Under the pieces are notes generated by a model. That model did no database searches. It was not told the DNA's origin and saw nothing but the letters and a program-made list of their open reading frames with translations. The position numbers were made by a program, and so were the translations under genes. 64,000 nt of DNA from Dyella acidisoli (lineage in GTDB: Bacteria; Pseudomonadota; Gammaproteobacteria; Xanthomonadales; Rhodanobacteraceae). This document shows positions 7,395 through 16,359 of the stretch, piece after piece (within the stretch, counting starts at the first letter, position 1; every line of letters begins with the position of its first letter). The stretch is from assembly GCF_030160295.1 (NCBI RefSeq), contig NZ_BSOB01000006.1, positions 150,767 to 214,766 on the forward strand, in the 5' to 3' direction.

Positions 7395-8753
7395 ATGTCT
7401 CTGCTCGATATCTCACTGGCTCTGCTCGTCATTCTGCTTGTGCTGCAGGTGGTCGTACTGCTGCGCGGCCGTAGTGACGGCGGTCTCCAGGCCAAGCTGG
7501 ACAGCTTGAAGGACGACGTGCGCCACCTGCGCGAAGCGCTGGCCCACGAACAACGCGAAGGCCGAAACGAACTGAGCCAATCGCTGATGCAATTCGGCCA
7601 GCGCCTGGATGTACTCACAGAGCGCACGGACAGTGGCCTGCAAGCCCTGTCGCAACGACTGGTCGAGGAAACACGCCGTGGCCGCGAGGAACTCGCGACC
7701 ACACTCAATCAGCTCGGCGGCCAGCAGAAACAACAATTGGCAACGCTCACCGCCGACAACGAAAAACGCCTTGGCGAAGTGCGTACCACGCTCGAAACCA
7801 AACTCACCGCGATCCAGCAGGACAATGCCGCCAAGCTGGAGCAGATGCGCGCCACGGTCGATGAAAAACTGCAATCCACCCTGGAAACGCGCCTCGGCGA
7901 ATCATTCAAGCTGGTGTCCGAGCGATTGGAAGCAGTCCAGCGTGGCCTGGGCGAAATGCAGTCGCTCGCCAGCGGCGTGGGCGATCTCAAGCGCGTGCTA
8001 AGCAATGTGAAAACGCGCGGCATCCTGGGCGAAATGCAACTCGGCGCGTTGTTGGATCAAATGCTCACCCCCGAGCAATACGCGGCCAACATCGCCACCG
8101 TGCCAGGTTCCGACGAACGCGTGGAATTCGCGATCCGTCTACCCGGCGGCGATCGCGATGATCAGGTATGGCTGCCGATCGATGCCAAATTCCCGCGCGA
8201 AGATTACGAACGGCTGCTGGATGCACAGCAACAGGCGGATGTGGAAGCCGTGGAACGCGCCGCTAACGCACTGGAACGTCGCGTGCGCGACGAAGCCAAG
8301 ACCATCCGCGCCAAATACATCGCGCCCCCTGCTACCACCGACTTCGCCATTCTGTTCCTGCCGACGGAAGGCCTTTATGCGGAGATCATCCGTCGCCCTG
8401 GGTTGTTCGACAGTCTGCAGCGCGAACAACGCGTAACCATAGCCGGCCCGACCACGCTTTCAGCGCTGCTCAACAGCTTGCAGATGGGCTTCCGCACACT
8501 GGCGATCCAGAAACGCAGCAGCGAAGTGTGGCAATTGCTCGGCGCGGTGAAGAACGAATTTGGCAAGTTTGGTGATGTGCTGAAAATGGTGCGCAAGAAG
8601 CTGGACGAAGCGGGCAGGCATATCGATGCCACCGCCGTGCGCACGCGTGCGATCGAGCGCAAGCTGCGCGATGTGGAGTCGTTGCCGGGTGAACAAGCGC
8701 AGCAGTTGCTGGGGGAGTCGCTTAATGGCGATGAAGAGGTTGCGGAGGATTGA
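7395..8753 (+). CDS. rmuC: DNA recombination protein RmuC
   Basis: A 452-residue protein with an N-terminal membrane helix (about residues 3-25), a long glutamine-rich coiled coil (about 35-190) and a C-terminal RmuC nuclease-like domain beginning around GDLKRVLSNVKTRGILGE. The family limits recombination between short inverted repeats in E. coli, and its domain belongs to the PD-(D/E)XK superfamily; PIDAKFPREDYERL carries the conserved acidic-lysine core. I chose the ATG at 7395 because GGGA sits at a proper distance; an ATG two codons earlier (7389) is equally open. In a region this rich in inverted repeats the presence of rmuC is notable but not unusual. Confidence 0.92.
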   Translation: MSLLDISLALLVILLVLQVVVLLRGRSDGGLQAKLDSLKDDVRHLREALAHEQREGRNELSQSLMQFGQRLDVLTERTDSGLQALSQRLVEETRRGREELATTLNQLGGQQKQQLATLTADNEKRLGEVRTTLETKLTAIQQDNAAKLEQMRATVDEKLQSTLETRLGESFKLVSERLEAVQRGLGEMQSLASGVGDLKRVLSNVKTRGILGEMQLGALLDQMLTPEQYAANIATVPGSDERVEFAIRLPGGDRDDQVWLPIDAKFPREDYERLLDAQQQADVEAVERAANALERRVRDEAKTIRAKYIAPPATTDFAILFLPTEGLYAEIIRRPGLFDSLQREQRVTIAGPTTLSALLNSLQMGFRTLAIQKRSSEVWQLLGAVKNEFGKFGDVLKMVRKKLDEAGRHIDATAVRTRAIERKLRDVESLPGEQAQQLLGESLNGDEEVAED

Positions 8754-8809
8754 TAAGCCACCCTTCAAGCGTAGGGTTTCTACACAACTTTTCGAGGCGT
8801 TTGATTGCA

Positions 8810-8900
8810 CCTCACCGTCGTCCTGGCGAAGGCCGGGACCCAGCGACTTGTAGCTCATCAAAGTCACTAGGCCACGGCCTTCGCCGGGGCGACGGTGAGG
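8810..8900. repeat. Imperfect long REP hairpin (family R4)
   Basis: Two 40-base arms (8810-8849 and 8861-8900), both beginning or ending in CCTCACCGTCG and carrying the CGGCGAAGGCCG core, pair imperfectly around an 11-base loop. It lies just downstream of rmuC. Confidence 0.8.
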
Positions 8901-8922
8901 AGAAATGTGGTTTTACGAGCGC

Positions 8923-8994
8923 GTAGGTTAGGGCGCAAACCCCAACAACCCCATGCTCACACATTTCGATGTTGGGGTTTGCACCCCAACCTAC
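8923..8994. repeat. Palindromic repeat (family R2)
   Basis: Inverted copies of GTAGGTTGGGGTGCAAACCC around a central AT-richer segment. It is directly adjacent to the R4 hairpin, so the two form a composite extragenic element between convergent rmuC and the shikimate dehydrogenase-like gene. Confidence 0.85.
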
Positions 8995-9016
8995 ACGAGC
9001 TAACCGTCTTCCCGCA

Positions 9017-9832
9017 TTACCCCAACGCATGCGAGGCCGCACGCGCAATCAACGCTTCATTCGGCCGCACGCCGGTATAAAGCACAAACTGCTCCACGGC
9101 CTGCAGCACGATTACTTCAGCGCCTGTAATCACCGGTTTGCCCAACGAACGCGCCAACTTGATCAACGGCGTCTCCGGCGGCAACGCAACCACGTCGAAT
9201 ACGGCTTTTGCCCGCTCCACCGCCTCACGCTCGAAGGCGAGCTGATCTTTTTCGGTACCTTCCATGCCGATCGGCGTAACGTTGATCAGCAGATCCGCTT
9301 GCACGTTCGACATATCCGCAACCCAGCCAAGACCGCTCGTTTCGGCCAATTTTCGGCCCGTCATCTCATTGCGCGCCACGATATACCCGTGCTTGAAACC
9401 GGCATCACGGAACGCGCAGGCCACAGCCTTGGCCATGCCACCGCTACCGCGCAGAGCCAAGCGCATATCGGCATTGAGGTTGTGCAGCTCGATCAAACTG
9501 CGCACGGCGATGTAATCCGTGTTGTACGCATGCAAATGTCCATCGTTGTTGACGATGGTATTGATCGAAGCGATGGCTTGGGCTGAATCGTCAATGCTGT
9601 CGACCAGCGCAATGCACGCTTCCTTGAACGGCATCGACACGGCGCAGCCGCGGATACCGAGTGCACGAATGCCGCCGATCGCCGCGGGCAAGTCACGTGT
9701 AGTGAACGCCTTGTAGACGTAATTCAAATCCAGCGCTTCGTACAGAAAGTTCTGGAAGCGCGTACCGAAATTGCCCGGACGACCGGACAAGGACATGCAA
9801 AGCTGGGTATCGCGATTGATGGAGCGGGTCAT
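9017..9832 (-). CDS. Shikimate dehydrogenase-like protein (SDH-L class)
   Basis: A 271-residue NAD(P)-dependent dehydrogenase of the AroE superfamily. The N-terminal block LCMSLSGRPGNFGTRFQNFL replaces the usual AroE signature and instead matches the SDH-L subclass known from Haemophilus HI0607. The catalytic lysine is in VSMPFKE (Lys70), the partner aspartate in AYNTDY (Asp106), and the dinucleotide loop in GSGGMAKAV (129-137). SDH-L enzymes oxidise shikimate very slowly in vitro, and their true substrate is uncertain. A second, canonical aroE would be expected elsewhere in the genome. No aromatic-pathway gene is adjacent; the gene is convergent with rmuC and divergent from folE. Confidence 0.87.
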   Translation of the reverse strand: MTRSINRDTQLCMSLSGRPGNFGTRFQNFLYEALDLNYVYKAFTTRDLPAAIGGIRALGIRGCAVSMPFKEACIALVDSIDDSAQAIASINTIVNNDGHLHAYNTDYIAVRSLIELHNLNADMRLALRGSGGMAKAVACAFRDAGFKHGYIVARNEMTGRKLAETSGLGWVADMSNVQADLLINVTPIGMEGTEKDQLAFEREAVERAKAVFDVVALPPETPLIKLARSLGKPVITGAEVIVLQAVEQFVLYTGVRPNEALIARAASHALG

Positions 9833-9872
9833 GTCGTAGTGCTTGGGAAACTGGGCGTTCCATCATACCGTC

Positions 9873-9940
9873 GCCCCGGCGAAGGCCGGGGCCCAGTGTC
9901 TTGTGCGTGAAAGTCGCTGGGCCCCGGCCTTCGCCGGGGC
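9873..9940. repeat. Perfect REP hairpin (family R4)
   Basis: Two perfect 24-base arms (9873-9896 and 9917-9940) of GCCCCGGCGAAGGCCGGGGC followed by CCAG, with a 20-base loop. It lies in the divergent gap between the SDH-L gene and folE, so it is not simply a terminator. Confidence 0.88.
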
Positions 9941-10015
9941 AACGGGGAGATGGGGCCTTGACGCGGGCGTTACACTTGCAAGCCTGAACCAGTATCCCTG
10001 TACCAAGGAAGCCGC

Positions 10016-10615
10016 ATGAGCGAGCACAAGCCCACTGAAGTCACCCGCGAACAGGCCGAAGAGGCCGTGCGCACTTTGCTGCGCTGGGCCGGCGAGAATC
10101 CCTCGCGCGAAGGCTTGCTGGATACGCCGCGCCGCGTGGTGAAGGCCTATCGCGACTGGTTCAGCGGCTATCAGATCGATCCGGGCGAATACCTGCGCCG
10201 CACATTCGAGGAAGTCGCCGGCTACGACGAAATGGTGGTGCTGCGCGACATCGAATTCGAAAGCCATTGCGAACACCATATGGCCCCGATCATCGGCCGC
10301 GCACACGTGGGCTACCTGCCCACCCACCGCGTGGTAGGCATCAGCAAGCTGGCGCGCGTGGTGGACGCCTACGCACGCCGCTTCCAGGTGCAAGAAAAAA
10401 TGACCGCGGAGATCGCGCGCTGCATCCAGGAAAACCTGCAGCCGGCCGGCGTGGCTGTGGTCGTCGATGCCAGCCACGAATGCATGACCACGCGCGGCGT
10501 GCACAAGCGCGGCGTATCCATGGTCACCAGCCAGATGCTTGGCGCGTTCCGTGACGACGCACGCACCCGTGCTGAATTCCTGGATTTCATCGGGATCCAT
10601 GGCGGCCGCCGCTGA
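10016..10615 (+). CDS. folE: GTP cyclohydrolase I (FolE)
   Basis: A 199-residue type IA GTP cyclohydrolase, the first enzyme of pterin and folate synthesis, converting GTP to dihydroneopterin triphosphate. Zinc ligands are visible as Cys85 and His88 in [10 protein letters not shown] and Cys156 in [14 protein letters not shown]. The substrate-binding block [17 protein letters not shown] is intact. AAGGAAG precedes the ATG by 4 bases. Its stop overlaps the start of a small EF-hand gene (CTGATG). The later pathway genes folB and folK and a pteridine reductase lie about 43 kb away in this window. Confidence 0.95.
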   Translation: MSEHKPTEVTREQAEEAVRTLLRWAGENPSREGLLDTPRRVVKAYRDWFSGYQIDPGEYLRRTFEEVAGYDEMVVLRDIEFESHCEHHMAPIIGRAHVGYLPTHRVVGISKLARVVDAYARRFQVQEKMTAEIARCIQENLQPAGVAVVVDASHECMTTRGVHKRGVSMVTSQMLGAFRDDARTRAEFLDFIGIHGGRR

Positions 10616-10944
10616 TGCGCATAACCGCTGCGCTCCTTGTGCTTGGGCTGCTACCTGTCGCCGCGCTTGCGCAGAGCACGGCAACCGGCTTGTTCCAGGC
10701 CATGGATACCAATGGCGACGGCCGCATCAGTGAAGCTGAATATGTGGCTTATATGAGCCAAGGTTTTTATCGCCGGGACCTCAACCACGATGGCGTGCTG
10801 GAGCCGGAAGAGCTGCCCGGCGGGCATGGCAAGCCGATAACGCTCAAGGAATGGCAAGACAATTTGCGTCGCGAGTTCCATAAGCTGGATCGCAACCATG
10901 ACGGGTATCTGAGCCCGCAGGAATTGATGCAGCCGCCGCGGTGA
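10615..10944 (+). CDS. Secreted EF-hand protein
   Basis: A 109-residue protein with a cleavable signal peptide (about residues 1-20, ending ALA-Q) and three EF-hand-like calcium loops: DTNGDGRISEAE (about 31-42), DLNHDGVLEPEE (about 57-68) and DRNHDGYLSPQE (about 92-103). It should be periplasmic or secreted and bind calcium; whether it is a sensor or a buffer cannot be read. The ATG overlaps the folE stop codon, so translation is coupled to folE even though no functional link is known. An R3 repeat follows the stop. Confidence 0.82.
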   Translation: MRITAALLVLGLLPVAALAQSTATGLFQAMDTNGDGRISEAEYVAYMSQGFYRRDLNHDGVLEPEELPGGHGKPITLKEWQDNLRREFHKLDRNHDGYLSPQELMQPPR

Positions 10945-10956
10945 CGTTGGCTTTTA

Positions 10957-10991
10957 AGCCCTCTCCCCTCTGGGGAGAGGGTTGGGTGAGA
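10957..10991. repeat. C-rich palindromic repeat (family R3)
   Basis: CTCTCCCCTCTGGGGAGAG hairpin followed by GGTTGGGTGAGAG, just after the EF-hand gene. Confidence 0.78.
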
Positions 10992-11073
10992 GACCACCCT
11001 TGCGAGATATTTTCCCGTTGCGATGCTGTTGCAATGTCTTGCGCTGAGAGAAGCAACCCTCACGCAAGATTGT

Positions 11074-11110
11074 CCCCTCACCCTAACCCTCTCCCCGAAG
11101 GGGAGAGGGA
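11074..11110. repeat. C-rich palindromic repeat (family R3)
   Basis: A second copy, opposite in orientation to the one at 10957-10991; CCCTCACCCTAACCCTCTCC followed by CCGAAGGGGAGAGGG. The 273 bases between the EF-hand and MFS genes hold little besides this pair. Confidence 0.82.
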
Positions 11111-11217
11111 ACTAAAAGCCGCGACATTTTCTGCACACTCCAGCCCATGCCAAGCCACGCCGCATCGGCTATCGTTGCGCCTTTGGCCCTACCCGTTCCG
11201 TGGCTATCCGCGCTCGC

Positions 11218-12567
11218 ATGGACTCTGCACCCACCGCCCCTTCCTCACGCCAAACTGCTGCATTCGCCTTCATCTTCGTCACGGTGATGGTGGACATGCT
11301 GGCGTTCGGCATCATCATCCCGGTGTTGCCGCATCTGATCGTGGAACTCAGTGGTGGCAGCATCGCGCAGGCGGCGGTGTGGTCGAGTGCGTTCGGCACG
11401 GTGTTCATGCTGATGCAGTTCGTGTTTTCGCCGGTGCAAGGCACGTTGTCGGATCGTTTCGGTCGCCGTACCGTGATCCTGATTTCCAGCTTTGGATTAG
11501 GTGTCGACTTCATCGTGATGGCGCTCGCGCCAGCAGTGTGGCTGCTCTTCATCGGCCGTATCGTGGCAGGCATCTGTGCGGCAAGTTTCACCACGGCCAA
11601 TGCCTACATCGCCGATATCGTGCCGAAGGAAAAACGCACTGCGGCCTATGGTGCAATGGGCGCGGCGTTCGCCATCGGCTTCGTAGTCGGTCCGGCATTG
11701 GGCGGCTTCCTGGGGCACTTCAGCATCCGACTGCCGTTCTGGGTGGCAGCTGTGCTGTCGTTGATCAACTTCTGCTACGGCTTCTTCGTGCTGCCGGAAT
11801 CGCTGGCACCCGAACGGCGCAGCAAGCGCTTCGAATGGAGCCACGCCAACCCCTTCGGCGCGCTGGTGCTATTGCGCCGCTATCCGCAGGTGTTTGCACT
11901 CGCCAGCGTGTACTTCCTGATCAGCCTGGCGCAGTTCTCGCTCAACGCCACTTACGTGCTCTACACCGACTACCGTTACGGCTGGGGTGCGCAGGCGGTG
12001 GGCTATACGCTGGCACTGGTCGGGCTGTGCAGTGGCTTCGTGCAGGCCGTGCTGGTGCGGAGGCTGATGCCGAAGCTGGGCGAGAAGCGCCTGATCATCA
12101 TCGGCTTGCTGCTCTGCGTGGTCGGCCACTTGTTCTTCGGCTTTTCTTCGGTGTCGTGGATGTTCCTGCTTGGCATCCCATTCCTGTGCCTGGGCGGACT
12201 CTCCGGGCCACCTACCCAGACGTTGATGACGCAGCAGGTGGACCCGCACGAGCAAGGGCGTCTGCAAGGTGCGTTGAGCAGCCTGGCCAGTCTGGCCGGC
12301 ATCTTCGGGCCCGCGCTGTTTGCCAATCTGTTCGCCTTGTTCATCAGCGATCACGCCCCCATGCATCTGCCCGGTATCGCCTTCGTGCTGGCGGCACTGC
12401 TGCTTGTCGTCGCTACCGGTATCGCCAGCTATGCGGTACGACACGTGCACGCGGTGCCATCCGCCGATAGACATCCGACAACACCGCCGCATGGCGAACT
12501 TTCGCCCATTGCGGATGTGATTACCCACGAGTCCCTTCCTCATCATCACTCGGAGTCATCCCCATGA
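11218..12567 (+). CDS. MFS drug efflux transporter, TetA/TCR type
   Basis: A 449-residue major facilitator with 12 membrane helices, closest to the Tet(A/C) group of 12-helix drug/proton antiporters. Motif A is GTLSDRFGRRTVIL after helix 2, and the second-half counterpart is the loop after VQAVLVRRLMPKLGEKR. DMLAFGIIIPVLPHLIVEL in helix 1 matches the TetA start. It lacks enough detail to call tetracycline resistance; chromosomal copies of this type in Xanthomonadales are usually of unknown specificity. The C-terminal tail is hydrophilic and histidine-rich (HHHSESSP). Its stop overlaps the next start by four bases (ATGA). I use the ATG at 11218; an alternative at 11200 adds six residues. Confidence 0.88.
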   Translation: MDSAPTAPSSRQTAAFAFIFVTVMVDMLAFGIIIPVLPHLIVELSGGSIAQAAVWSSAFGTVFMLMQFVFSPVQGTLSDRFGRRTVILISSFGLGVDFIVMALAPAVWLLFIGRIVAGICAASFTTANAYIADIVPKEKRTAAYGAMGAAFAIGFVVGPALGGFLGHFSIRLPFWVAAVLSLINFCYGFFVLPESLAPERRSKRFEWSHANPFGALVLLRRYPQVFALASVYFLISLAQFSLNATYVLYTDYRYGWGAQAVGYTLALVGLCSGFVQAVLVRRLMPKLGEKRLIIIGLLLCVVGHLFFGFSSVSWMFLLGIPFLCLGGLSGPPTQTLMTQQVDPHEQGRLQGALSSLASLAGIFGPALFANLFALFISDHAPMHLPGIAFVLAALLLVVATGIASYAVRHVHAVPSADRHPTTPPHGELSPIADVITHESLPHHHSESSP

Positions 12568-13070
12568 GTCTCTCGATGTACCAAGCCTCAGTACCGCTGT
12601 TCCTGCGCGCACTGACCAACCTGCATCACGTACTCAAGCTCGGTGAAAAGCACGCCAACGAAAAAAGCGTAGAAGGTTCGGTGATGTTGCATACCCGCCT
12701 CATCCCCGACATGCTGCCGCTGGTCAAGCAGGTGCAGATCGCCACCGACATGGCCAAGAACGGCGCCGCACGCTTGGCCGGCGTCGATCCACTGAAGTTC
12801 GAAGACAACGAAACTTCGTTCGACGAACTGTATCAACGCATTGAACGCGCCATCGAATACATCAAGAGCTTCAAGCCCGAACAGATCGACGGCAGCGAAA
12901 CACGCACCATCACGCTGAAGATGCGCCGCGGCGACATGAACTTCGAAGGCCAGGCCTATCTGCTGCACTTCGTCATTCCCAACCTGTTCTTCCATTGCAC
13001 CACGACGTACGACATTTTGCGTGCAGCTGGTACGAATATCGGCAAGGAAGATTTCATCGGCAAGGCGTAA
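12564..13070 (+). CDS. DUF1993 family protein
   Basis: A 168-residue protein matching DUF1993, a family with a DinB-like four-helix bundle and no defined activity. The typical start MSLSMYQASVPLFLRALTN and the HTRLIPDMLPL segment are present; the histidine there and others along the chain could bind metal as in DinB proteins, but that is inference. It overlaps the upstream MFS gene by four bases, so the two are probably translated together. A strong hairpin follows 15 bases after the stop. Confidence 0.85.
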   Translation: MSLSMYQASVPLFLRALTNLHHVLKLGEKHANEKSVEGSVMLHTRLIPDMLPLVKQVQIATDMAKNGAARLAGVDPLKFEDNETSFDELYQRIERAIEYIKSFKPEQIDGSETRTITLKMRRGDMNFEGQAYLLHFVIPNLFFHCTTTYDILRAAGTNIGKEDFIGKA

Positions 13071-13457
13071 GCCCATTTGCTTCCCTGCGCAGGGCGATGC
13101 TTTCGCCCTGCGCATTGTCCATCGAGTTGATGGATTTTCACTGCATCACGATTCGCATCTAGCCATCCGCGCACGGCAAGTTCTCGTACAAATCCGTAGC
13201 CGCGTCGACGAACACCCCTCTTTCCTGAGTCGCAACGACTCGCCCTACATCAAATTGGGCGAACTCCGATTGTTGCAAAAACGTTAGTGGCTTATTTGAT
13301 CACTACGGTTTGCAACATCTTCCTTTTAGGGGTTGGACCGTAAGACCGCGATTGTCGCCTTCAAGCCATCTAATCGGCTTCGGAAACCTTTCGCCTTTTA
13401 TCAGATGTCGCTTGTTGCTACGCAAGCAACGAGCAGCGACTCCAGGGAGAGATCACC
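13071..13457. other. Gene-free stretch before the first receptor gene
   Basis: 387 bases without a supported gene. It contains a hairpin at 13086-13114 and, nearer the receptor, a second inverted repeat (GTTGCT-ACGCA-AGCAAC, about 13413-13429) close to the Shine-Dalgarno AGGGAGAGA before the ATG. The composition is less G+C rich than its left neighbour. I find no Fur box or riboswitch signature here. Confidence 0.5.
13086..13114 (+). terminator. Terminator-like hairpin after the DUF1993 gene
   Basis: A perfect 12-base stem, TGCGCAGGGCGA / TCGCCCTGCGCA, with a 5-base loop. There is no run of T after it, so it may stop transcription weakly or act as a 3' end stabiliser. Confidence 0.5.
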
Positions 13458-16259
13458 TTGAAAACAGGAAACACTTTTAATTACTCATTGCTGTCGTTGG
13501 CATGTGTTGCCGCGTTGGCAAGCACGGGCGTGTTTGCTCAAGACAATCAAACAAACTCCAATACTCCAAGCCCAAAGAAACTTGAGGCTGTTACCGTCAC
13601 TGGCTCTTTAATTCCCCAGACTCAGATTGAGACGTTTACTCCGACGACCACCATCACCTCTCAGGAGCTTAAGGCCAGAGGTTTTTCGTCGGTTGCAGAC
13701 GCGCTTCAGCAGATGACGTTCTCTACCGGAAGCGTTCAGAACTCGCAGACGACCAATACCTTCACGCCAGGGGCAAAAACCCTGAGCCTGTTTGGTCTTC
13801 CAGTGGGTTACGTGAAGTACCTGATCGATGGCCGCCCGATGTCGAGCTTCTCTGCGCTTTACAACAGCACTGACGTCTTCACCAACCTCAATACGATTCC
13901 GACCGACCTTGTTGATCACATTGACATCCTTCCAGGCGGACAGTCCACGCTGTACGGATCTGATGCCATCGCTGGCGTCGTTAACATTGTGATGAAAAAG
14001 AAGATCGATGCGCCCGTCATCGACGTGCGGTACGGCTGGGACCAGCAAGGTGGTGGCGCAAGCCGCCACATCAGCTTTGCCGATGGCTTCAGCTTCGGCA
14101 AGCTCAATCTGCTGGTGGGCGCACAGTTTGAAAATACTCAGCCTGTGTGGTCCAAGGATCGTTCACTTACCTCCCACTTCTTCGAAAACGGCACATCCCC
14201 GGCTACTGCGAGCCGTGACTACCTCGTGTACAACAGCGACACGAGGAACAACTACTTGATGATGGATCCCAATCATTGCGCATTGACCACCGGTCAATTC
14301 AACGGCACCGAGGGCCTGCGCAATCGCGAAAGATTTGGCGAATACTGCGGTTCGTTCTATTCCCCAGGTCAGTCCACGCTGTCAAACGGCAGCAAAACGG
14401 CGAATGTCTATACTCATGCGACGTTTGACGTGAACGACAATGTTCAGCTGTACAGCGACGTCATGCTGAACTTCGATCGCGAAAAATATAGCCCTGGTTC
14501 GTCGGTTCTCTGGTGGGGAACAAACTCGAAGTACGGCTATATCTATGACCCGAACCTCGATGACTTCATCAACTTCCAGAAGGCCTTCAGCCCTGAGGAA
14601 GCCGGCGGGTTCCAAAACATCATGTACAAGACCTACGAGCGTAACTACACGTTTACGTTCGGCGCCAAGGGCGCACTCGGTGCCTCCAACTGGGAATATG
14701 ACGCCTTTGCCATGCACGCGGAGGACAAGCTGAACGAAATGAACTTCGCTCGATTTACCGAGCCGATGGAGGCTTTCTTCGCTAATCGCGTGCTTGGCCC
14801 CGATCTCGGCCCGGATCCTTATGGTTTTGGTTTCAGCACGTTCCAGCCAAACTACGCAGCGTTTTATACGCCGATTTCCAACGCCGACTTTCGGACCTTC
14901 ACCGGCTACACCTCCACACAAAGCAAGACGTGGCAAAACGTTGGACGCGTTACTCTGACTAATCCATCGTTGTTCCAGATGCCAGGCGGGGACGCGGGCG
15001 TAGCCTTCCTCTTGGAAGGTGGCAACGAAGGCTGGGACTACTCCCCCGATTCTCGCCTGCTGAGTGGTGACGTATGGGGCGCCTCTGCCGTACAAGGTGC
15101 GGGCCATCGCTCTCGCTACGCCGCAGCGACCGAATGGCGATTACCACTGCTATCGCAGCTGACAATGAGCGCTTCAGCTCGCTACGATGCATTCAACGTC
15201 GCTGGCGCCACGGTGAGCAAACCTACATACAGCGTGGGTCTTGAGTACCGCCCGTTCGACATGCTGCTGCTGCGTGCTCGCTATGGCACATCTTTCAAAG
15301 CCCCGACGCTGGCTGATGAGTTCCAGGGCGAAAGCAGCTCCTACGTGTCCCCCACCGACTACTACAACTGCGCAAAGCTGGGTTACGACGCAGCCGTCGC
15401 TCCCATTTCGTGCCCGGCAAAATACAACGGAGCCTCTGTGATTGCCGTGCAATCAGGCAATCCTTCCTTGAAGCCGATTTCTGCCTCCAATTGGAGCGCG
15501 GGCCTGGTGTTTTCACCCGTGTCGCGGATGGCCCTTTCGATGGATTTCTATCACTGGAACATCAAAGATGAAGTCAGTGCCCAAAATCCCGATCAAATTC
15601 TGCTACAGGAAGCTGCATGCCGACTGGGCCAGCTTGATATCAATTCGCCAAGCTGCGTAGCAGCCATCAACCAGGTCACGCGAAATGCGAAGGGTGACAT
15701 CACTGAGATTTACACCCCCAAGGTCAACGTGTCCAACGAAGTGCTCGACGCTATCAGTGCGGGCTTCAACTATTCTTTCGGTATTGGTCGTTTCGGCGAA
15801 TTGAATACGAACCTGGCATATACCGATATCCTGCAGCACAAGCAGCAGATGTATGCAGGCGATCCCTATGTCGACCTGCTGCGCTCGCCGTACTACAGCA
15901 CGGACTTCAAAACCAAGTTGAATGCTTCGTTGACCTGGAAACTGGACGACTGGAGCGCCACGTTGTACGCCACCCGCTATGGCAAGTCGCCCAACTATCT
16001 GGCAACCCTTGACCTTGCCACCCCGTACCAACAACCGGGGGAAGGCACGCTACCGGCATGGGTTATCTACAACGCCAGCGTCTCCTATAGCCCGATCTCC
16101 AACCTGAAGCTGTCCTTCGTCGTTGACAATCTGTTCAACACAATGCCGCCCGCGGACAACAGCTATCCAGGTACATCACTCTCCCCGTACAACCAGTACA
16201 ACTACAACGTGTTCGGGCGCACGTTCTTCTTGGAAGCCAACTACAAGTTCGGCAAATAA
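13458..16259 (+). CDS. TonB-dependent outer-membrane receptor 1
   Basis: A 933-residue receptor. A signal peptide (about residues 1-28, ending FAQ) precedes a short linker, the plug domain (about 45-190) with VTVTGSLIPQ and STLYGSDAIAGVVNIVMKK, and a 22-strand barrel. The plug resembles the large FecA/CirA-like receptors expanded in Xanthomonadales, whose substrates are mostly unknown. The chain ends in NYKFGK, so the last residue is lysine, not the aromatic residue usual for barrel assembly. Its codons and base composition look less G+C rich than neighbouring genes. It stands alone, with a terminator behind it and no transporter genes nearby, so its substrate cannot be inferred. Confidence 0.92.
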   Translation: MKTGNTFNYSLLSLACVAALASTGVFAQDNQTNSNTPSPKKLEAVTVTGSLIPQTQIETFTPTTTITSQELKARGFSSVADALQQMTFSTGSVQNSQTTNTFTPGAKTLSLFGLPVGYVKYLIDGRPMSSFSALYNSTDVFTNLNTIPTDLVDHIDILPGGQSTLYGSDAIAGVVNIVMKKKIDAPVIDVRYGWDQQGGGASRHISFADGFSFGKLNLLVGAQFENTQPVWSKDRSLTSHFFENGTSPATASRDYLVYNSDTRNNYLMMDPNHCALTTGQFNGTEGLRNRERFGEYCGSFYSPGQSTLSNGSKTANVYTHATFDVNDNVQLYSDVMLNFDREKYSPGSSVLWWGTNSKYGYIYDPNLDDFINFQKAFSPEEAGGFQNIMYKTYERNYTFTFGAKGALGASNWEYDAFAMHAEDKLNEMNFARFTEPMEAFFANRVLGPDLGPDPYGFGFSTFQPNYAAFYTPISNADFRTFTGYTSTQSKTWQNVGRVTLTNPSLFQMPGGDAGVAFLLEGGNEGWDYSPDSRLLSGDVWGASAVQGAGHRSRYAAATEWRLPLLSQLTMSASARYDAFNVAGATVSKPTYSVGLEYRPFDMLLLRARYGTSFKAPTLADEFQGESSSYVSPTDYYNCAKLGYDAAVAPISCPAKYNGASVIAVQSGNPSLKPISASNWSAGLVFSPVSRMALSMDFYHWNIKDEVSAQNPDQILLQEAACRLGQLDINSPSCVAAINQVTRNAKGDITEIYTPKVNVSNEVLDAISAGFNYSFGIGRFGELNTNLAYTDILQHKQQMYAGDPYVDLLRSPYYSTDFKTKLNASLTWKLDDWSATLYATRYGKSPNYLATLDLATPYQQPGEGTLPAWVIYNASVSYSPISNLKLSFVVDNLFNTMPPADNSYPGTSLSPYNQYNYNVFGRTFFLEANYKFGK

Positions 16260-16279
16260 GCGCATATTGCTTGCCTACT

Positions 16280-16309
16280 AGCCCTGCATTCTCTTGCAGG
16301 GCTTTTTTT
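16280..16309 (+). terminator. Rho-independent terminator of receptor 1
   Basis: AGCCCTGCA-TTCTCT-TGCAGGGCT stem-loop followed by TTTTTTTC, 20 bases after the receptor stop. A textbook intrinsic terminator on the forward strand. Confidence 0.9.
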
Positions 16310-16359
16310 CGTGTTTGACCATATTCCACCACACGATGTCACATTGAATCGACCGGACC

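Noticed and set aside
10941-12470. A 509-codon forward frame overlapping the MFS gene
   Set aside because: It is a frame-shifted shadow that begins in R3 repeats; the MFS frame has 12 membrane helices and family motifs.
12588-13115. Long reverse open frame opposite the DUF1993 gene
   Set aside because: It is the antisense shadow of a well-matched gene; high G+C gives long open frames on the other strand.
13071-13457. Cobalamin riboswitch upstream of receptor 1
   Set aside because: No B12-box sequence (GCCACTG-type) is visible in the leader.
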